Notes: generated by a model from the sequence alone, not told the origin. Shown: positions 17,115-25,449, numbered from the stretch's first letter. The stretch is DNA of 64,000 nt from Desulfomicrobium orale DSM 12838 (GCF_001553625.1 NZ_CP014230.1:992001-1056000), one strand, 5' to 3'. Made by a program: numbers and translations.

Positions 17115-17540
17115 TCATGGCAGCATGAAGTCGCGAATGACCATGGCGCCGGTCACGGCCTCGATCAGCGCCAGCACCACGGCCAAAGCGTTGAACCCGG
17201 CATGGACCAGAGGGAGATACATCCGTTGTTTTTTGTTGCGGTCCATGATGGCTCCGGTGATGTACCCGCCGGCGATACAGGGCATCATGGCCTGTCCGGC
17301 CCAGTAGTGCGAGCCCGTGATGCCGTTGTCGCCCCACTGGGAACTGACCGCGTACTGTCCCAGAACGAGTCCGCACATCCACAGGATATGCGCGTACTTG
17401 CCGTATATGACATGCTGTTTCCAGGCGAACGGACCTTTTTGCCCGAGATGATTCGCCCGGAAACGAATCCAGCCCAGATGCAGAGCGTAAAGAGCCAGAC
17501 CCGTGGCCACAAGTTGCAGCAGAGGATGAATCCAGAGCAT
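17115..17540 (-). CDS. DUF4079-like integral membrane protein
   Basis: A 141-residue, mostly hydrophobic protein with about four membrane helices and conserved histidines (HPLLQ near 5, LHLGW near 20, KQHVIYGKYAHILW near 41, HAGFNAL near 112). The spacing resembles membrane cytochrome-b-like proteins of the DUF4079 family, which carry HP and GKxxH motifs. It directly follows two small cytochrome c genes on the same strand, so a role in quinone-cytochrome electron transfer is likely. Haem binding is inferred from the histidines and the context. Confidence 0.65.
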   Translation of the reverse strand: MLWIHPLLQLVATGLALYALHLGWIRFRANHLGQKGPFAWKQHVIYGKYAHILWMCGLVLGQYAVSSQWGDNGITGSHYWAGQAMMPCIAGGYITGAIMDRNKKQRMYLPLVHAGFNALAVVLALIEAVTGAMVIRDFMLP

Positions 17541-17593
17541 AACGCCTCCCCGACAAGCGGCGGACGCATGTCGCGTCCGCCATACAATTTCGA

Positions 17594-17899
17594 TCAGAAG
17601 GATGCCGAGTGTACGATCAGGGCCTCAACCTCTTCATCGGAAAAGGGTTTCATGGCCCGCTCCATGACCGTCTTTTTCACTCCACCGTAAGTCCCGGCCT
17701 TGTAGCCGACCAGAGCGGTCCTGATTTCCTCTTCCGACATGTCCTTGACGGACTTCGTCATGCCCGATGCCAGCTTGGCTCCGTCCGCACCATGACAGCC
17801 TTTGCACGATTTGGCGTACAGGGCGGCACCATCCGCGCCCGCAACGGCCATGGAAACAAATATGAAAATGCCCAGTAACGATCCCAAGAGATATTTCAT
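17594..17899 (-). CDS. monohaem cytochrome c (periplasmic)
   Basis: A 101-residue small class I cytochrome c. The signal peptide (MKYLLGSLLGIFIFVSMAVA) is followed by ADGAALYAKSCKGCHGADGAK with one CxxCH haem site at about 32-36. The likely axial methionine is in RAMKPFSDEEV near residue 83. The ATG at 17899 is preceded by GGAGGATGATGAA. It is the second of two consecutive cytochrome genes, 20 bp after the first and 53 bp before the membrane protein. Confidence 0.85.
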   Translation of the reverse strand: MKYLLGSLLGIFIFVSMAVAGADGAALYAKSCKGCHGADGAKLASGMTKSVKDMSEEEIRTALVGYKAGTYGGVKKTVMERAMKPFSDEEVEALIVHSASF

Positions 17900-17919
17900 T
17901 TCATCATCCTCCAGCGGTG

Positions 17920-18198
17920 CTACTTGGCGCACACCATGTTCCGGTTGGCTTCGACGGCCAGAAAGGCCCCCATCGCGTCAACTTCCCCGGCAGTCAGCAG
18001 ATCTTTCTGGTAGTCCACCATCCGCTGCACCGAGTCCTTCCACCACTTGACGTCATTGCTTTTCACCACGCAGACTTTTTCCATGTCATGACAGCTCAGA
18101 CAGCGGTCTGCGATCAGGACCTTCATATCTTCTCCAGCCATGGCCGTTCCAAACAGCAGACAGGCCGGGAGAAGCACCGCCAGTGCGTATTTTCCCAT
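17920..18198 (-). CDS. small monohaem cytochrome c
   Basis: A 92-residue exported protein with a signal peptide (MGKYALAVLLPACLLFGTAMA) and one CLSCH haem-binding motif at about 34-38. The remainder is helical and includes a WWKDSVQRMVDY stretch; several methionines could be the sixth ligand. AGAGGTTC-type sequence lies upstream. It leads a three-gene unit of cytochrome, cytochrome and membrane protein, which suggests a small periplasmic electron shuttle docked to a membrane partner. Confidence 0.8.
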   Translation of the reverse strand: MGKYALAVLLPACLLFGTAMAGEDMKVLIADRCLSCHDMEKVCVVKSNDVKWWKDSVQRMVDYQKDLLTAGEVDAMGAFLAVEANRNMVCAK

Positions 18199-18482
18199 AA
18201 GTAGAACCTCCGTATAGAATTTACAGGCGGAACTCCTCTAGCCAAGTCTCGGGGAAAATCAACGGTCCCGGGAGGGAAGACGGCGGCCAGAAATCGTTGG
18301 TCCGAATTATTCCCGCCAATCCTGAAATTACCCACGGAGCTGAAGCGCAATCCCATACTCCATGCTTCTTCAGGGTCACTCCGCGTGTTCTGCGCGGAAC
18401 ACAGAAAATTTGGCCGCCATGCCGGTAATCGGCGCGGACACAGGCTTGCATCTTGATTCGGAATCTGCTTGAAGCACTCCTT

Positions 18483-19049
18483 ATGGGAAGCACCTACTCC
18501 AACATCACCCTTAAGGGCCCTGAAGCACGGGATATTTTACAGGAACTCGGCAATCAGGGCCGATCAGCCTTTGTCTCGCCCACCGAAGACGGCCTGACCA
18601 CCGTCTATGAGATGGACAGTGACGAAAGCGGAGAGAACGTCCTTACCTGCCTTGCCGAGGATCTGTCCGGCTGTTTCGGCTGTCCGGCTCTGGCTGTACA
18701 GGTCGTGGACGACGACGTCTTCAGGTACTGGCTGTATGTGGACGGCGAGCTGTCCGACTCCTACAGGTCGCCGTCGGTATCAGGGCAGTCGGAAGAGGGT
18801 GAAATACGCGGCGGCAATCCGGAGACGCTCATCCAGCACTTCAACCTCGACGCCTCTGCTGAAGAAGTGGCCGACGTCCTGCACTGTTGCGACCAGGACT
18901 GCGGTTTTTCCCTGCCCACAGACCGTCACCTGAGCCTGGCGGAACTGCTCGAATTGCCGTTGTGTTCGGTTGGTTTCGGATTTTGCGATCTGGATTCCGG
19001 CGAATATCCGGAAGAGCTGGAAGACGATCTGCTCCGCATTGACGGCTGA
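18483..19049 (+). CDS. unrecognised acidic cytoplasmic protein
   Basis: A 188-residue protein beginning MGSTYSNITLKGPEARDILQ. It is strongly acidic, with runs such as DESGEN and a C-terminal EYPEELEDDLLRIDG, and has a cysteine group (CLAEDLSGCFGCP about 57-70, and LHCCDQDCGF about 133). No signal peptide or membrane segment is present. I do not recognise the family. The start is uncertain: a TTG 30 bases upstream is possible and neither has a good ribosome site. It stands alone, facing away from the cytochrome unit across about 280 bases of non-coding DNA. Confidence 0.6.
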   Translation: MGSTYSNITLKGPEARDILQELGNQGRSAFVSPTEDGLTTVYEMDSDESGENVLTCLAEDLSGCFGCPALAVQVVDDDVFRYWLYVDGELSDSYRSPSVSGQSEEGEIRGGNPETLIQHFNLDASAEEVADVLHCCDQDCGFSLPTDRHLSLAELLELPLCSVGFGFCDLDSGEYPEELEDDLLRIDG

Positions 19050-19191
19050 TTTTTCGCTCCCGTCGCACATCCGTATCAACCTTTTGGCCCCGCAACAGCT
19101 CCAAATCTGATCAGCTCGTCATGTTGTCCATTTGACAATTCCATTCCTCTGTCAGGGTACCATCTGCCGCATGGACAGGGGCTTCCATGCA

Positions 19192-20224
19192 CTACACCAG
19201 CGAGTTCAGGTAGGCGTCGCTGTCGTCAATGCCCAGCTCAATCCACATGGGCAGGTGGTCGCTCATGCGGTAGGTGCGCCAATCCTGAAAGCTGCGGCCG
19301 GGTTTTTCAGCCCGGTCAGCGGCGTAGGCTGATTCATCGTCCAGTCTATAGACATGCTCGAAGAAGTCGAACACGCCTGCGCGGCCAGTGGGCCTCAAAC
19401 GAGCCAGGCGTTTGTAGTAGGCAATCTGATCGTAGTGTTTGTTTTTGGGGACATTCGATCCGGGGATGCTGTTCAATTCTTCGGGCACGATGAACCCAGC
19501 CTTTGTGATGGCCTCCAGCGTCACGTCTTTACGGTTAAAGATATTGAAATCGCCGAGCAGGATGAGATTGTCAGGCGGTGGCGGCGAACCGGGCTTGTAC
19601 TGTGGCGCGCCGCTTGGCGGCGTTTTTGGCAATTGTCTGGCTGAAAGCCGTGATTTCGGACAGTCGGCGCGGGTCCACAGCCACGCCTTTGCCGTAGTAG
19701 ATATGAACTGTGGCCAGAGTCAGGTAGGCCCATCCCGGCCGAAATCCCGCGATATAGGGCGAGCGTGCCAGCTGCACGGGCTCTTCCGGCGCATCTTGAT
19801 CTTTGGGCAACACCAGCTCGGCAGCCAAGCCGGTAAAGGTGACTTTTCTGCGGTCATACAGGTACGCCATGCGTTCGGCATTGCCGGATATTCCCAGCGT
19901 CACGTCGGTCACGAGGAAATCCCAGTCACTCCCCAACAGTTGGCAGAGCCTCTGCAAGGGATACAGACCGTCGCGCACCTCCTGGATGGCGATGAGATCG
20001 AAGCGATTCAGAATTTCGGCAAGGTAGTAAGGCTCTTCTTCGCGATAGCCGTATTTGCCGGAGTCGAATTCCCGGATGTTCCAGGTGGCCAGCAGCGGCG
20101 TATCGCTTGCCGTTCGGGTGGGAAGCTCCTGGGCAAGCGCCAGCCGGAGACGCTGCAAACCCTCAATGGTCCGTCTGCGTACCGCGGCATCCTTGATTTG
20201 CTTCAATCCGGCGTAATACGTCAT
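19192..20224 (-). pseudogene. endonuclease/exonuclease/phosphatase family gene, frameshifted
   Basis: Two overlapping frames together make one EEP-fold protein. The upstream frame (20224 to 19571) carries PLLATWNIREFDSGKYG and DLIAIQEVRD, the N-terminal metal-binding blocks. The downstream frame (from about 19632 to 19192) carries NLILLGDFNIFNRKD and MSDHLPMW, the catalytic Asp-Asn and Asp-His blocks. The frame changes within 19571-19632. All catalytic motifs are intact, so a single indel separates this from a full gene of about 340 residues. It could be real decay or a base-calling error. Confidence 0.7.
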
Positions 20225-20540
20225 GTCCTTGCCGCCTTTCAGATCTTGCGAGACATTTAAAGTCCAGCTGTTTCAGGCTGTTACCTGGATTGGACCAGCA
20301 AGTTGTTTGCCCATGCAGGCCGATTCCATAAATCGGCACCAGAAGAGTGAGCGAATACATGCCCCATTATTTCGCACAATCCGGCCAGCTTTTTCAAGGA
20401 AGTCTTTTGAAGCCTCGTTCCCAGCGGGATGTCGGCGCGGCCTGTTACGCTAAAAATATCTTTTGGCTCAAGCTGCACATCTTTTTTCCATCTCATAGCT
20501 ATAGAGATGCGGAGGCATTCTCTCTTCAGGCGGGACCAAA
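20225..20540. other. non-coding stretch between nuclease-family gene and tRNA-Ala
   Basis: About 315 bases. Short open frames on both strands lack ribosome sites and recognisable motifs. The only clear signal is the tRNA terminator at the right edge. Confidence 0.5.
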
Positions 20541-20579
20541 CCAAAAGAAAACGGGTCACCCTTTTCAGGATAACCCGTT
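20541..20579 (-). terminator. intrinsic terminator after tRNA-Ala
   Basis: The stem AACGGGT / ACCCGTT lies 11 bases past the tRNA 3' end on the minus strand and is followed by TTCTTTT. Confidence 0.7.
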
Positions 20580-20589
20580 GGTTTCTTTG

Positions 20590-20665
<76 letters not shown>

Positions 20666-20678
20666 GCTTCAGAAAAAA

Positions 20679-20708
20679 ATATTTGACCTAAGTTTTTGGA
20701 GTTGTCAA
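20679..20708 (-). promoter_or_regulatory. sigma-70 promoter of tRNA-Ala
   Basis: Reading leftward, a perfect TTGACA (20708-20703) is followed after 18 bases by AAATAT (20684-20679), about 14 bases before the tRNA 5' end. Confidence 0.65.
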
Positions 20709-20842
20709 TCGCAAAATTGCTTTTTGGGTTGCAATCAGTGGCCGCCCGTCTCCGACTTTCCCTCCAGCATTATCGCCGCCTATGAGGCAAGGGCCTCGTT
20801 CTCGTGTCCCCATCGGAGTCACATCGATAGCGGAAAATGTGG

Positions 20843-21217
20843 TCATAGCGTGATAGCGTCCTGAAGACGCTCCAGAACCAGCCGTTCCATGGCCGGATCG
20901 TTCTCCAGGGTCGGCTGCAGCACAAAGTCCAGATGTGGGTATCGCCTTTCGAGTTCGGCCAGCAGGGCGGGGATGTCTTTTTCGATGTGCACGCCATTAT
21001 AAAGAAAATAGGGCATGATTACGATACGGCCGCACCCATGGCTCTCTAGAATCTGGACCTGGGTGGGTAAATCCGGCTGCCCCAAGGAAAAAAAAGCGGG
21101 CACGACTACCACTTGGGGCAGGCTCCCGGCCACCCGACGGACCATTTCCTCAAACTGCCGCGCAGCTTCTCTGCGTCGGCTGCCATGCCCCAGAACGATC
21201 ATGCCTGTTTTTTTCAT
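20843..21217 (-). CDS. cbiX: CbiX-type sirohydrochlorin cobaltochelatase/ferrochelatase (short form)
   Basis: A 124-residue single-domain chelatase starting MKKTGMIVLGHGSRRREA. The HGSR histidine binds metal and substrate; VVPAFFSLGQPDLP and MPYFLYNGVHIEKDIP (with the second histidine, about 77) complete the site. Such CbiX-S proteins act as homodimers and insert Co2+ (or Fe2+/Ni2+) into sirohydrochlorin. The gene lies downstream of a tiny His-rich gene on the same strand with a terminator-like hairpin between them. The metal cannot be deduced from sequence. Confidence 0.85.
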   Translation of the reverse strand: MKKTGMIVLGHGSRRREAARQFEEMVRRVAGSLPQVVVVPAFFSLGQPDLPTQVQILESHGCGRIVIMPYFLYNGVHIEKDIPALLAELERRYPHLDFVLQPTLENDPAMERLVLERLQDAITL

Positions 21218-21230
21218 GCCCACCCACAAA

Positions 21231-21257
21231 AAAGCCGCCCACCTGCAGGCGGGCGGC
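21231..21257 (-). terminator. hairpin between the His-rich gene and cbiX
   Basis: The stem GCCGCCC / GGGCGGC has an inner CCTGCAGG. On the minus strand it is followed by TTTTTT. It lies between the His-rich stop and the cbiX start, so it is a terminator or attenuator that would let the small gene be expressed more than cbiX. Confidence 0.65.
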
Positions 21258-21265
21258 TGATGTTT

Positions 21266-21427
21266 TTAGTGCTTGTGATCCTCGTGTACCGGAGTTTCTC
21301 CGTCGTGGGAATGCTCCTTTTCGTGATCATGGGGATGACTGTGGATCATATCCCCATGCCTGTGTTCATGGTCATGACTGACCACTGTGGCCTTCTTGCC
21401 TCTCATGCATCCACAACCTTTGCACAT
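21266..21427 (-). CDS. 53-residue His-rich metal-binding peptide
   Basis: A small gene: ATG at 21427 with AGGAGGAG just upstream, stop TAA at 21266-21268. The protein begins MCKGCGCMRGKK, with three cysteines in a CxxCxC pattern. It continues with a tail holding 13 histidines, mostly HxH pairs (SHDHEHRHG, then IHSHPHDHEKEHSHDG and VHEDHKH). There is no signal peptide, so it is cytoplasmic. The composition is that of nickel/zinc/cobalt storage or chaperone peptides. It precedes cbiX and diverges from zraP across a shared dyad, so a metal buffer or metallochaperone for the chelatase is likely. I know no named family for it. Confidence 0.75.
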   Translation of the reverse strand: MCKGCGCMRGKKATVVSHDHEHRHGDMIHSHPHDHEKEHSHDGETPVHEDHKH

Positions 21428-21457
21428 ATCTCCTCCTGTGTTCATTTCGGGGTAGCT

Positions 21458-21471
21458 GCTTCAACTGTACC
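21458..21471 (-). promoter_or_regulatory. possible sigma-54 promoter of the His-rich gene
   Basis: On the minus strand CGGTAC and AAGCAG place GG and GC exactly 10 bases apart, as in -24/-12 elements. The -12 box is imperfect. It ends about 30 bases before the ATG. Confidence 0.3.
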
Positions 21472-21514
21472 GAAAGTTAATCCTTCCTGCCGTGAAGGCA
21501 AGGGATACATATGA

Positions 21515-21542
21515 TTTGCACATATTGAAAGAAATGTGCAAA
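21515..21542. promoter_or_regulatory. upstream activator dyad (candidate ZraR-like site)
   Basis: A perfect 9 bp inverted repeat, TTTGCACAT-N10-ATGTGCAAA. It lies 73-100 bases upstream of the -24/-12 promoter of zraP and about 90 bases upstream of the divergent His-rich gene. That is the normal position for an enhancer-binding protein, and one is encoded three genes downstream. Confidence 0.65.
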
Positions 21543-21614
21543 AATAAGCGCAAAAGGTAAGAATGCCTCAAGGCCAAGAAAATGTAATATCCTAATATAG
21601 CAGGATTTCCGGTT

Positions 21615-21632
21615 TTGGCACAGGCCGTGCTA
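21615..21632 (+). promoter_or_regulatory. sigma-54 promoter of zraP
   Basis: TTGGCACAGGCCGTGCTA: the -24 element TTGGCAC is perfect, and GG and GC are separated by exactly 10 bases. The expected transcript start is near 21642, 47 bases before the zraP ATG. It fits control by the sigma-54-dependent regulator at 23975-25330. Confidence 0.75.
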
Positions 21633-21688
21633 AATGTTTTGTGAACCAGCGAAACCAACCTTCCTCCAGGAAAACAGACAGGAGCATC

Positions 21689-22207
21689 ATGAAAATCAGA
21701 ATTCTTCTCTTCACCATGCTGGCCTTGGCCGTGGCCGCAGGCGCCTATGCGCACCGAGGCGGAGGCTGCCCCGGTCAAAGAGGCCACGCCGCCAAAGATT
21801 GCTCTTCACCAAAAGAATGCCTTGATCAGGCCCGCTGTGGGGGGCAAAATGGACACGGCGGCCATTACCAGGGCTTCATGGCTGACCTGACTCCGGAACA
21901 GCAGGAAAAAGTACGTAAAGCCACCGACAAGCATCACGAAGAACTCTTTGCGCTTCAGAAAGAACTGAAGAACAAGGAGCAGGCTCTGGACTCTCTCTTT
22001 GCCGCGACTCCGGCGGATAAAGCCGCTGTGCAGAAGCTTGTCAAGGAGATCAACATGCTGCAGTCCAAGAAGACGGAATTGAACGCCGCTTACAGACTGG
22101 AATTGACAGAAATTACGGGCAAACCGCTCCCCTCGGCTTCCTACGGAAGCGGTTGCTCGGAAGGCAGAGGACACAGGCCTTGCCCCCAGGGCGGCCCCAC
22201 AACCTGA
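21689..22207 (+). CDS. ZraP-like periplasmic metal-binding/chaperone protein (Spy/CpxP superfamily)
   Basis: A 172-residue exported protein. The start at 21689 follows AGGAGCATC, and a signal peptide (MKIRILLFTMLALAVAAGAYA) precedes a His/Cys/Gly-rich segment (HRGGGCPGQRGH, CGGQNGHGGHYQGF). The helical core has LTPEQQEKV at about 66 and a second helix pair (LVKEINMLQSKKTELN), the Spy/CpxP/ZraP layout. ZraP binds zinc and acts as an envelope chaperone that represses its own two-component system. It is followed by the matching kinase and sigma-54 regulator and preceded by a -24/-12 promoter. Confidence 0.8.
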   Translation: MKIRILLFTMLALAVAAGAYAHRGGGCPGQRGHAAKDCSSPKECLDQARCGGQNGHGGHYQGFMADLTPEQQEKVRKATDKHHEELFALQKELKNKEQALDSLFAATPADKAAVQKLVKEINMLQSKKTELNAAYRLELTEITGKPLPSASYGSGCSEGRGHRPCPQGGPTT

Positions 22208-22241
22208 TCAGTTTCTCAACTTCTCTCCCTCCCTTGTACCT

Positions 22242-22276
22242 GGCAAAGGCCGCATCCCCTGCGGCCTTTGCCTTTT
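22242..22276 (+). terminator. intrinsic terminator after zraP
   Basis: A 13 bp perfect stem (GGCAAAGGCCGCA / TGCGGCCTTTGCC) with a 5-base loop, followed by TTTT. It lies between zraP and the kinase gene, so kinase and regulator expression by read-through would be lower. Confidence 0.85.
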
Positions 22277-22287
22277 AGAGGATATTC

Positions 22288-24000
22288 GTGAAGATCGTCC
22301 TGCCATCCGGAAGCAGCCGCACCATTGCTATCGCCACGCTGGCCGTCCTTGTCCTCGGCCTGGCCCTCAGTTTCTCCACTTGGCGCAATCTGCGCCAACA
22401 GCAGGAATCCTACCGGGAGCATGCTCTGGAAAACGCCCACAGCATCGCGGCGGGGATCGAAATCAATCTGCGGCGGGAGCTTCGTCTGCCGTCCATGATC
22501 GATCCTTCGGGCACGGCGGCCCTGCTGCATCGTACACTGGCCCGAGATTTCCTGCGGGAGTACATCAGGCGCACGGATGCGCGGTTCATCGGCCTGTATA
22601 ATCCGCTGGGGCATATTCTCCTGTCTTCGCACAGCGATCCGAAGTCATTGCAGGAACAGCTGCCGACCATTGCCTGGGAACGCATGAACGCGGGCGAGTG
22701 GAGCGGAGAAATGAATTTCGAGGGGCAGCCCATCATGGTGCTGGGACGCATCAGCCATCTGGCCATGAACATTCTGTGTCATGACGGCAACTGTCCGCCG
22801 GACGCCCAGCAGCCTCTTTTACTCGTGGGTGTGGACATGACCCGGCACCTGAAAGGTTTCGAGAAATACCGGCATACAGCCATCTTGCAGACCGGATATA
22901 TTCTGGCCGTGACCATTCTGTTCTGGGTACTGCTCATGGCCGTCCTGCGGCGCGCGGAGCAGGGCCGCCGCCTGCAACGTCTGGAATCTTTCAACGCCCG
23001 CCTTCTGGACAACATGCCCGATGCGCTGCTGACCTTGTCCGCCGATGGAGTCATCATGGCCGCCAATCCGGCGGCACTGACTCTGATGGGGAACCAGGAG
23101 GTGGTGGGACAGGGCTTTGCCCATGCTTTTGAAGCCCTGGGTATGGCGGCTCCATGCTGCCCCGAACAGGGCTGGAGCACGCTTCGCGCCGGGGGCAGGC
23201 ATCTGGAGGTCCTGCAGCTGGCCCTCAAGGATGGCTCCGGACAGATTCTGGTTCTTATCCGCGACCGCACGGAACTGGCCAGTCTGGAGCGGGAGCTGCA
23301 CCGTAACGAAAAGCTGGCCGCCATTGGCCGCATGGCTGCCGGTGTGGCCCATGAAATCCGCAATCCTCTTTCGGCTCTGCGCGGCTTCGCCCAGTTTTTT
23401 TCGAAAAAACTGGCTGGCCGCGAGCCCGAAGAGCTTTACGCCCGGACCATGGTTCAGGAAGCGGACCGCCTGAACCGGGTCATCACGGATTTACTTTTTC
23501 TGGCCCGGCCCCGCCAGCTGGATTTTGTCCAGGCCGCTCTTGAGGATGTCTTCGAGGAGACAAAAAACTTGCTGTCCATGGATTTGCAGGCCAGAAACTG
23601 CATTTTGGAGTATGACGTACGTGCTGGTACTGTTTTCGCGGATCGGGACGCCCTGAAGCAGGCTCTCATCAATCTGGTCATGAACAGTGTTTTCGCCATG
23701 CCGGAAGACGGCGGAAAAATTGTTCTGCGCAGTCTGCCCGGGCATGCGGGCGTATGTCTCCAGGTGGAAGACAGCGGCCGGGGCATGAGCACTGAAGAAC
23801 GCGAGCACGCTCTGGAGCCCTTCTTCACCACCAGAAACCAGGGCACGGGCCTGGGTCTCGCCATTGTACACGCCATCATGCAGGAGCATGGTGGGACCAT
23901 TTCCATCGAAACCAGTCCCGGAAACGGCACCACCGTATCCCTTCTTTTTCCGCAACCCCATGAGGAACCCGAAGATGCCCCATACTGTTCTGGTCATTGA
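22288..24000 (+). CDS. sensor histidine kinase (ZraS/HydH-like)
   Basis: A 570-residue membrane kinase. Helix 1 (about 11-30) and helix 2 (about 205-225) enclose a periplasmic domain with a possible metal site, LCHDGNCPPD, near 168. A PAS domain (LLDNMPDALLTLSADGV, about 238), a HisKA H-box (AGVAHEIRNPLSALRGF, about 352) and an HATPase domain (N box LVMNSVFAM, then GRGMSTEE and GTGLGLAIVH) follow. It starts at GTG with AGAGGATA upstream. Its 3' end overlaps the regulator gene by 26 bp. The ZraP neighbour suggests it senses envelope zinc or a similar metal. Confidence 0.85.
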   Translation: MKIVLPSGSSRTIAIATLAVLVLGLALSFSTWRNLRQQQESYREHALENAHSIAAGIEINLRRELRLPSMIDPSGTAALLHRTLARDFLREYIRRTDARFIGLYNPLGHILLSSHSDPKSLQEQLPTIAWERMNAGEWSGEMNFEGQPIMVLGRISHLAMNILCHDGNCPPDAQQPLLLVGVDMTRHLKGFEKYRHTAILQTGYILAVTILFWVLLMAVLRRAEQGRRLQRLESFNARLLDNMPDALLTLSADGVIMAANPAALTLMGNQEVVGQGFAHAFEALGMAAPCCPEQGWSTLRAGGRHLEVLQLALKDGSGQILVLIRDRTELASLERELHRNEKLAAIGRMAAGVAHEIRNPLSALRGFAQFFSKKLAGREPEELYARTMVQEADRLNRVITDLLFLARPRQLDFVQAALEDVFEETKNLLSMDLQARNCILEYDVRAGTVFADRDALKQALINLVMNSVFAMPEDGGKIVLRSLPGHAGVCLQVEDSGRGMSTEEREHALEPFFTTRNQGTGLGLAIVHAIMQEHGGTISIETSPGNGTTVSLLFPQPHEEPEDAPYCSGH

Positions 24001-25330
24001 CGACGAACCAGCCCATCGCCTCATGGTCCGGGTTGTCCTCGGCGACGCCGGTTTCAGGGTACTGGAGGCCGACAACGGCGCCACCGGGCTGAACATTTTG
24101 CGCATCAAATCCGTGGATGTGGTGCTGCTGGACATGCGCATGCCCGGCATGAGCGGACTTGAGGTGTTGCAGCGGCTGCGCGAGGGCGGGACCTTTCCGC
24201 CGGTGATCATGCTCACGGCCTTCGGCAATGTGGGCAGCGCCGTGGAGGCCATGAAGACCGGGGCCTTCGACTACCTGAGTAAACCCGCGGACAACGACGA
24301 ACTGCTGGCCGTGGTGCAGAAAGCCGCCGAACACGCCAGTCTGAGGCGGGAGAACAGAGAGCTTAAAAAGCAGATCGGCCGGATGCGCGAAACGCGGATC
24401 ATTGGCGACAGCCCGGATATGCGCGCCGTTGTGGAGCTCATCGAACAGGTGGGGCCAAGCGAGGCCAATGTGCTGATCCTGGGCGAATCCGGCACGGGCA
24501 AGGAACTGGTGGCGCAGATGCTGCACGAGCACAGTCACCGTAAAAACGGTCCGCTGGTCAAGGTCAATTGTGCGGCCCTTCCTGAAAACCTGCTGGAAAG
24601 CGAGCTCTTCGGCTACGTCAAGGGAGCCTTTACCGGCGCGGCCCAGGACAAGCCCGGCCGTTTCCAGCTGGCCGAGGGCGGAACGCTTTTTCTGGATGAA
24701 ATAGGCGAGTTGCCCCTGACTCTTCAGGCTAAAATCCTGCGGGCCCTGCAGGAGCGTGTGGTGGAGCCTCTGGGCGGCATAGCACCCGTCAGCGTGGATG
24801 TGCGTTTCATCGCAGCCACCAATCGTCGGCTGCCGGACATGATCGAAAAGGGAACCTTCCGGGAAGATCTCTATTACCGGCTGAATGTTCTGGAGATACG
24901 TATCCCGCCTCTGCGGGAGCGGCTGGAGGACATCCCCTTGCTGGCAGACTATCTGCTGCGCAAGCTCGGGCAGAAAAACAGCAAGCCCCTGCGCTCCGTC
25001 AGCCGCGAATTTCTGGACGCCCTGATGCGGCACGAGTGGAAGGGCAATGTGCGCGAGCTGGAAAACGTGCTGGAGCGTTCCCTCATTCTGTGCCGTGACG
25101 ACATCCTCGACGTGCGGGACCTGCCGGATCACCTGCGGGCTCCGGCCGAATCGGCTGCGTCTTCATCGTCTGCCCTTAAGGAGAGCCCTCTGGAAACGGC
25201 GGAACGAAACGCTCTGGAAGATACCTTGCGCAAATGCGGCGGCCACCGGGAGCGCACGGCCAAGGCTCTGGGCATCAGCCGCCGCACCCTGCAATACCGT
25301 CTCAAAAAATACGGCCTGACCACCAGATAG
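23975..25330 (+). CDS. sigma-54-dependent response regulator (ZraR/NtrC-like)
   Basis: A 451-residue regulator with receiver, AAA+ and Fis domains. The receiver has DDEPAH, the phosphorylated aspartate in VVLLDMRMPGMSG (about 53) and KPADND. The AAA+ domain shows Walker A GESGTGKE (about 170), the sigma-54-contacting GAFTGA loop (about 220) and Walker B TLFLDEIGE. The C-terminal Fis-type helix-turn-helix (RTAKALGISRRTLQYRL) ends the protein. The start was chosen at MPHTVLVIDDE, which aligns with receiver domains. It likely binds the dyad at 21515-21542. Confidence 0.92.
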   Translation: MPHTVLVIDDEPAHRLMVRVVLGDAGFRVLEADNGATGLNILRIKSVDVVLLDMRMPGMSGLEVLQRLREGGTFPPVIMLTAFGNVGSAVEAMKTGAFDYLSKPADNDELLAVVQKAAEHASLRRENRELKKQIGRMRETRIIGDSPDMRAVVELIEQVGPSEANVLILGESGTGKELVAQMLHEHSHRKNGPLVKVNCAALPENLLESELFGYVKGAFTGAAQDKPGRFQLAEGGTLFLDEIGELPLTLQAKILRALQERVVEPLGGIAPVSVDVRFIAATNRRLPDMIEKGTFREDLYYRLNVLEIRIPPLRERLEDIPLLADYLLRKLGQKNSKPLRSVSREFLDALMRHEWKGNVRELENVLERSLILCRDDILDVRDLPDHLRAPAESAASSSSALKESPLETAERNALEDTLRKCGGHRERTAKALGISRRTLQYRLKKYGLTTR

Positions 25331-25449
25331 CGCTACTTCCCGGCCATTCGGGGCATGCGGTCAGGCTGCCCCTTCATCCCCTTCTATTCTTTCCGTTTGC
25401 AGAGATCGGGGAAAGATACGTCTAAATATATGATATGAGGATGGGCTGA

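Noticed and set aside
21113-21514. 133-codon plus-strand frame over the His-rich gene
   Set aside because: Its sequence is the antisense of the HxH repeats; it has no ribosome site and runs through the hairpin.
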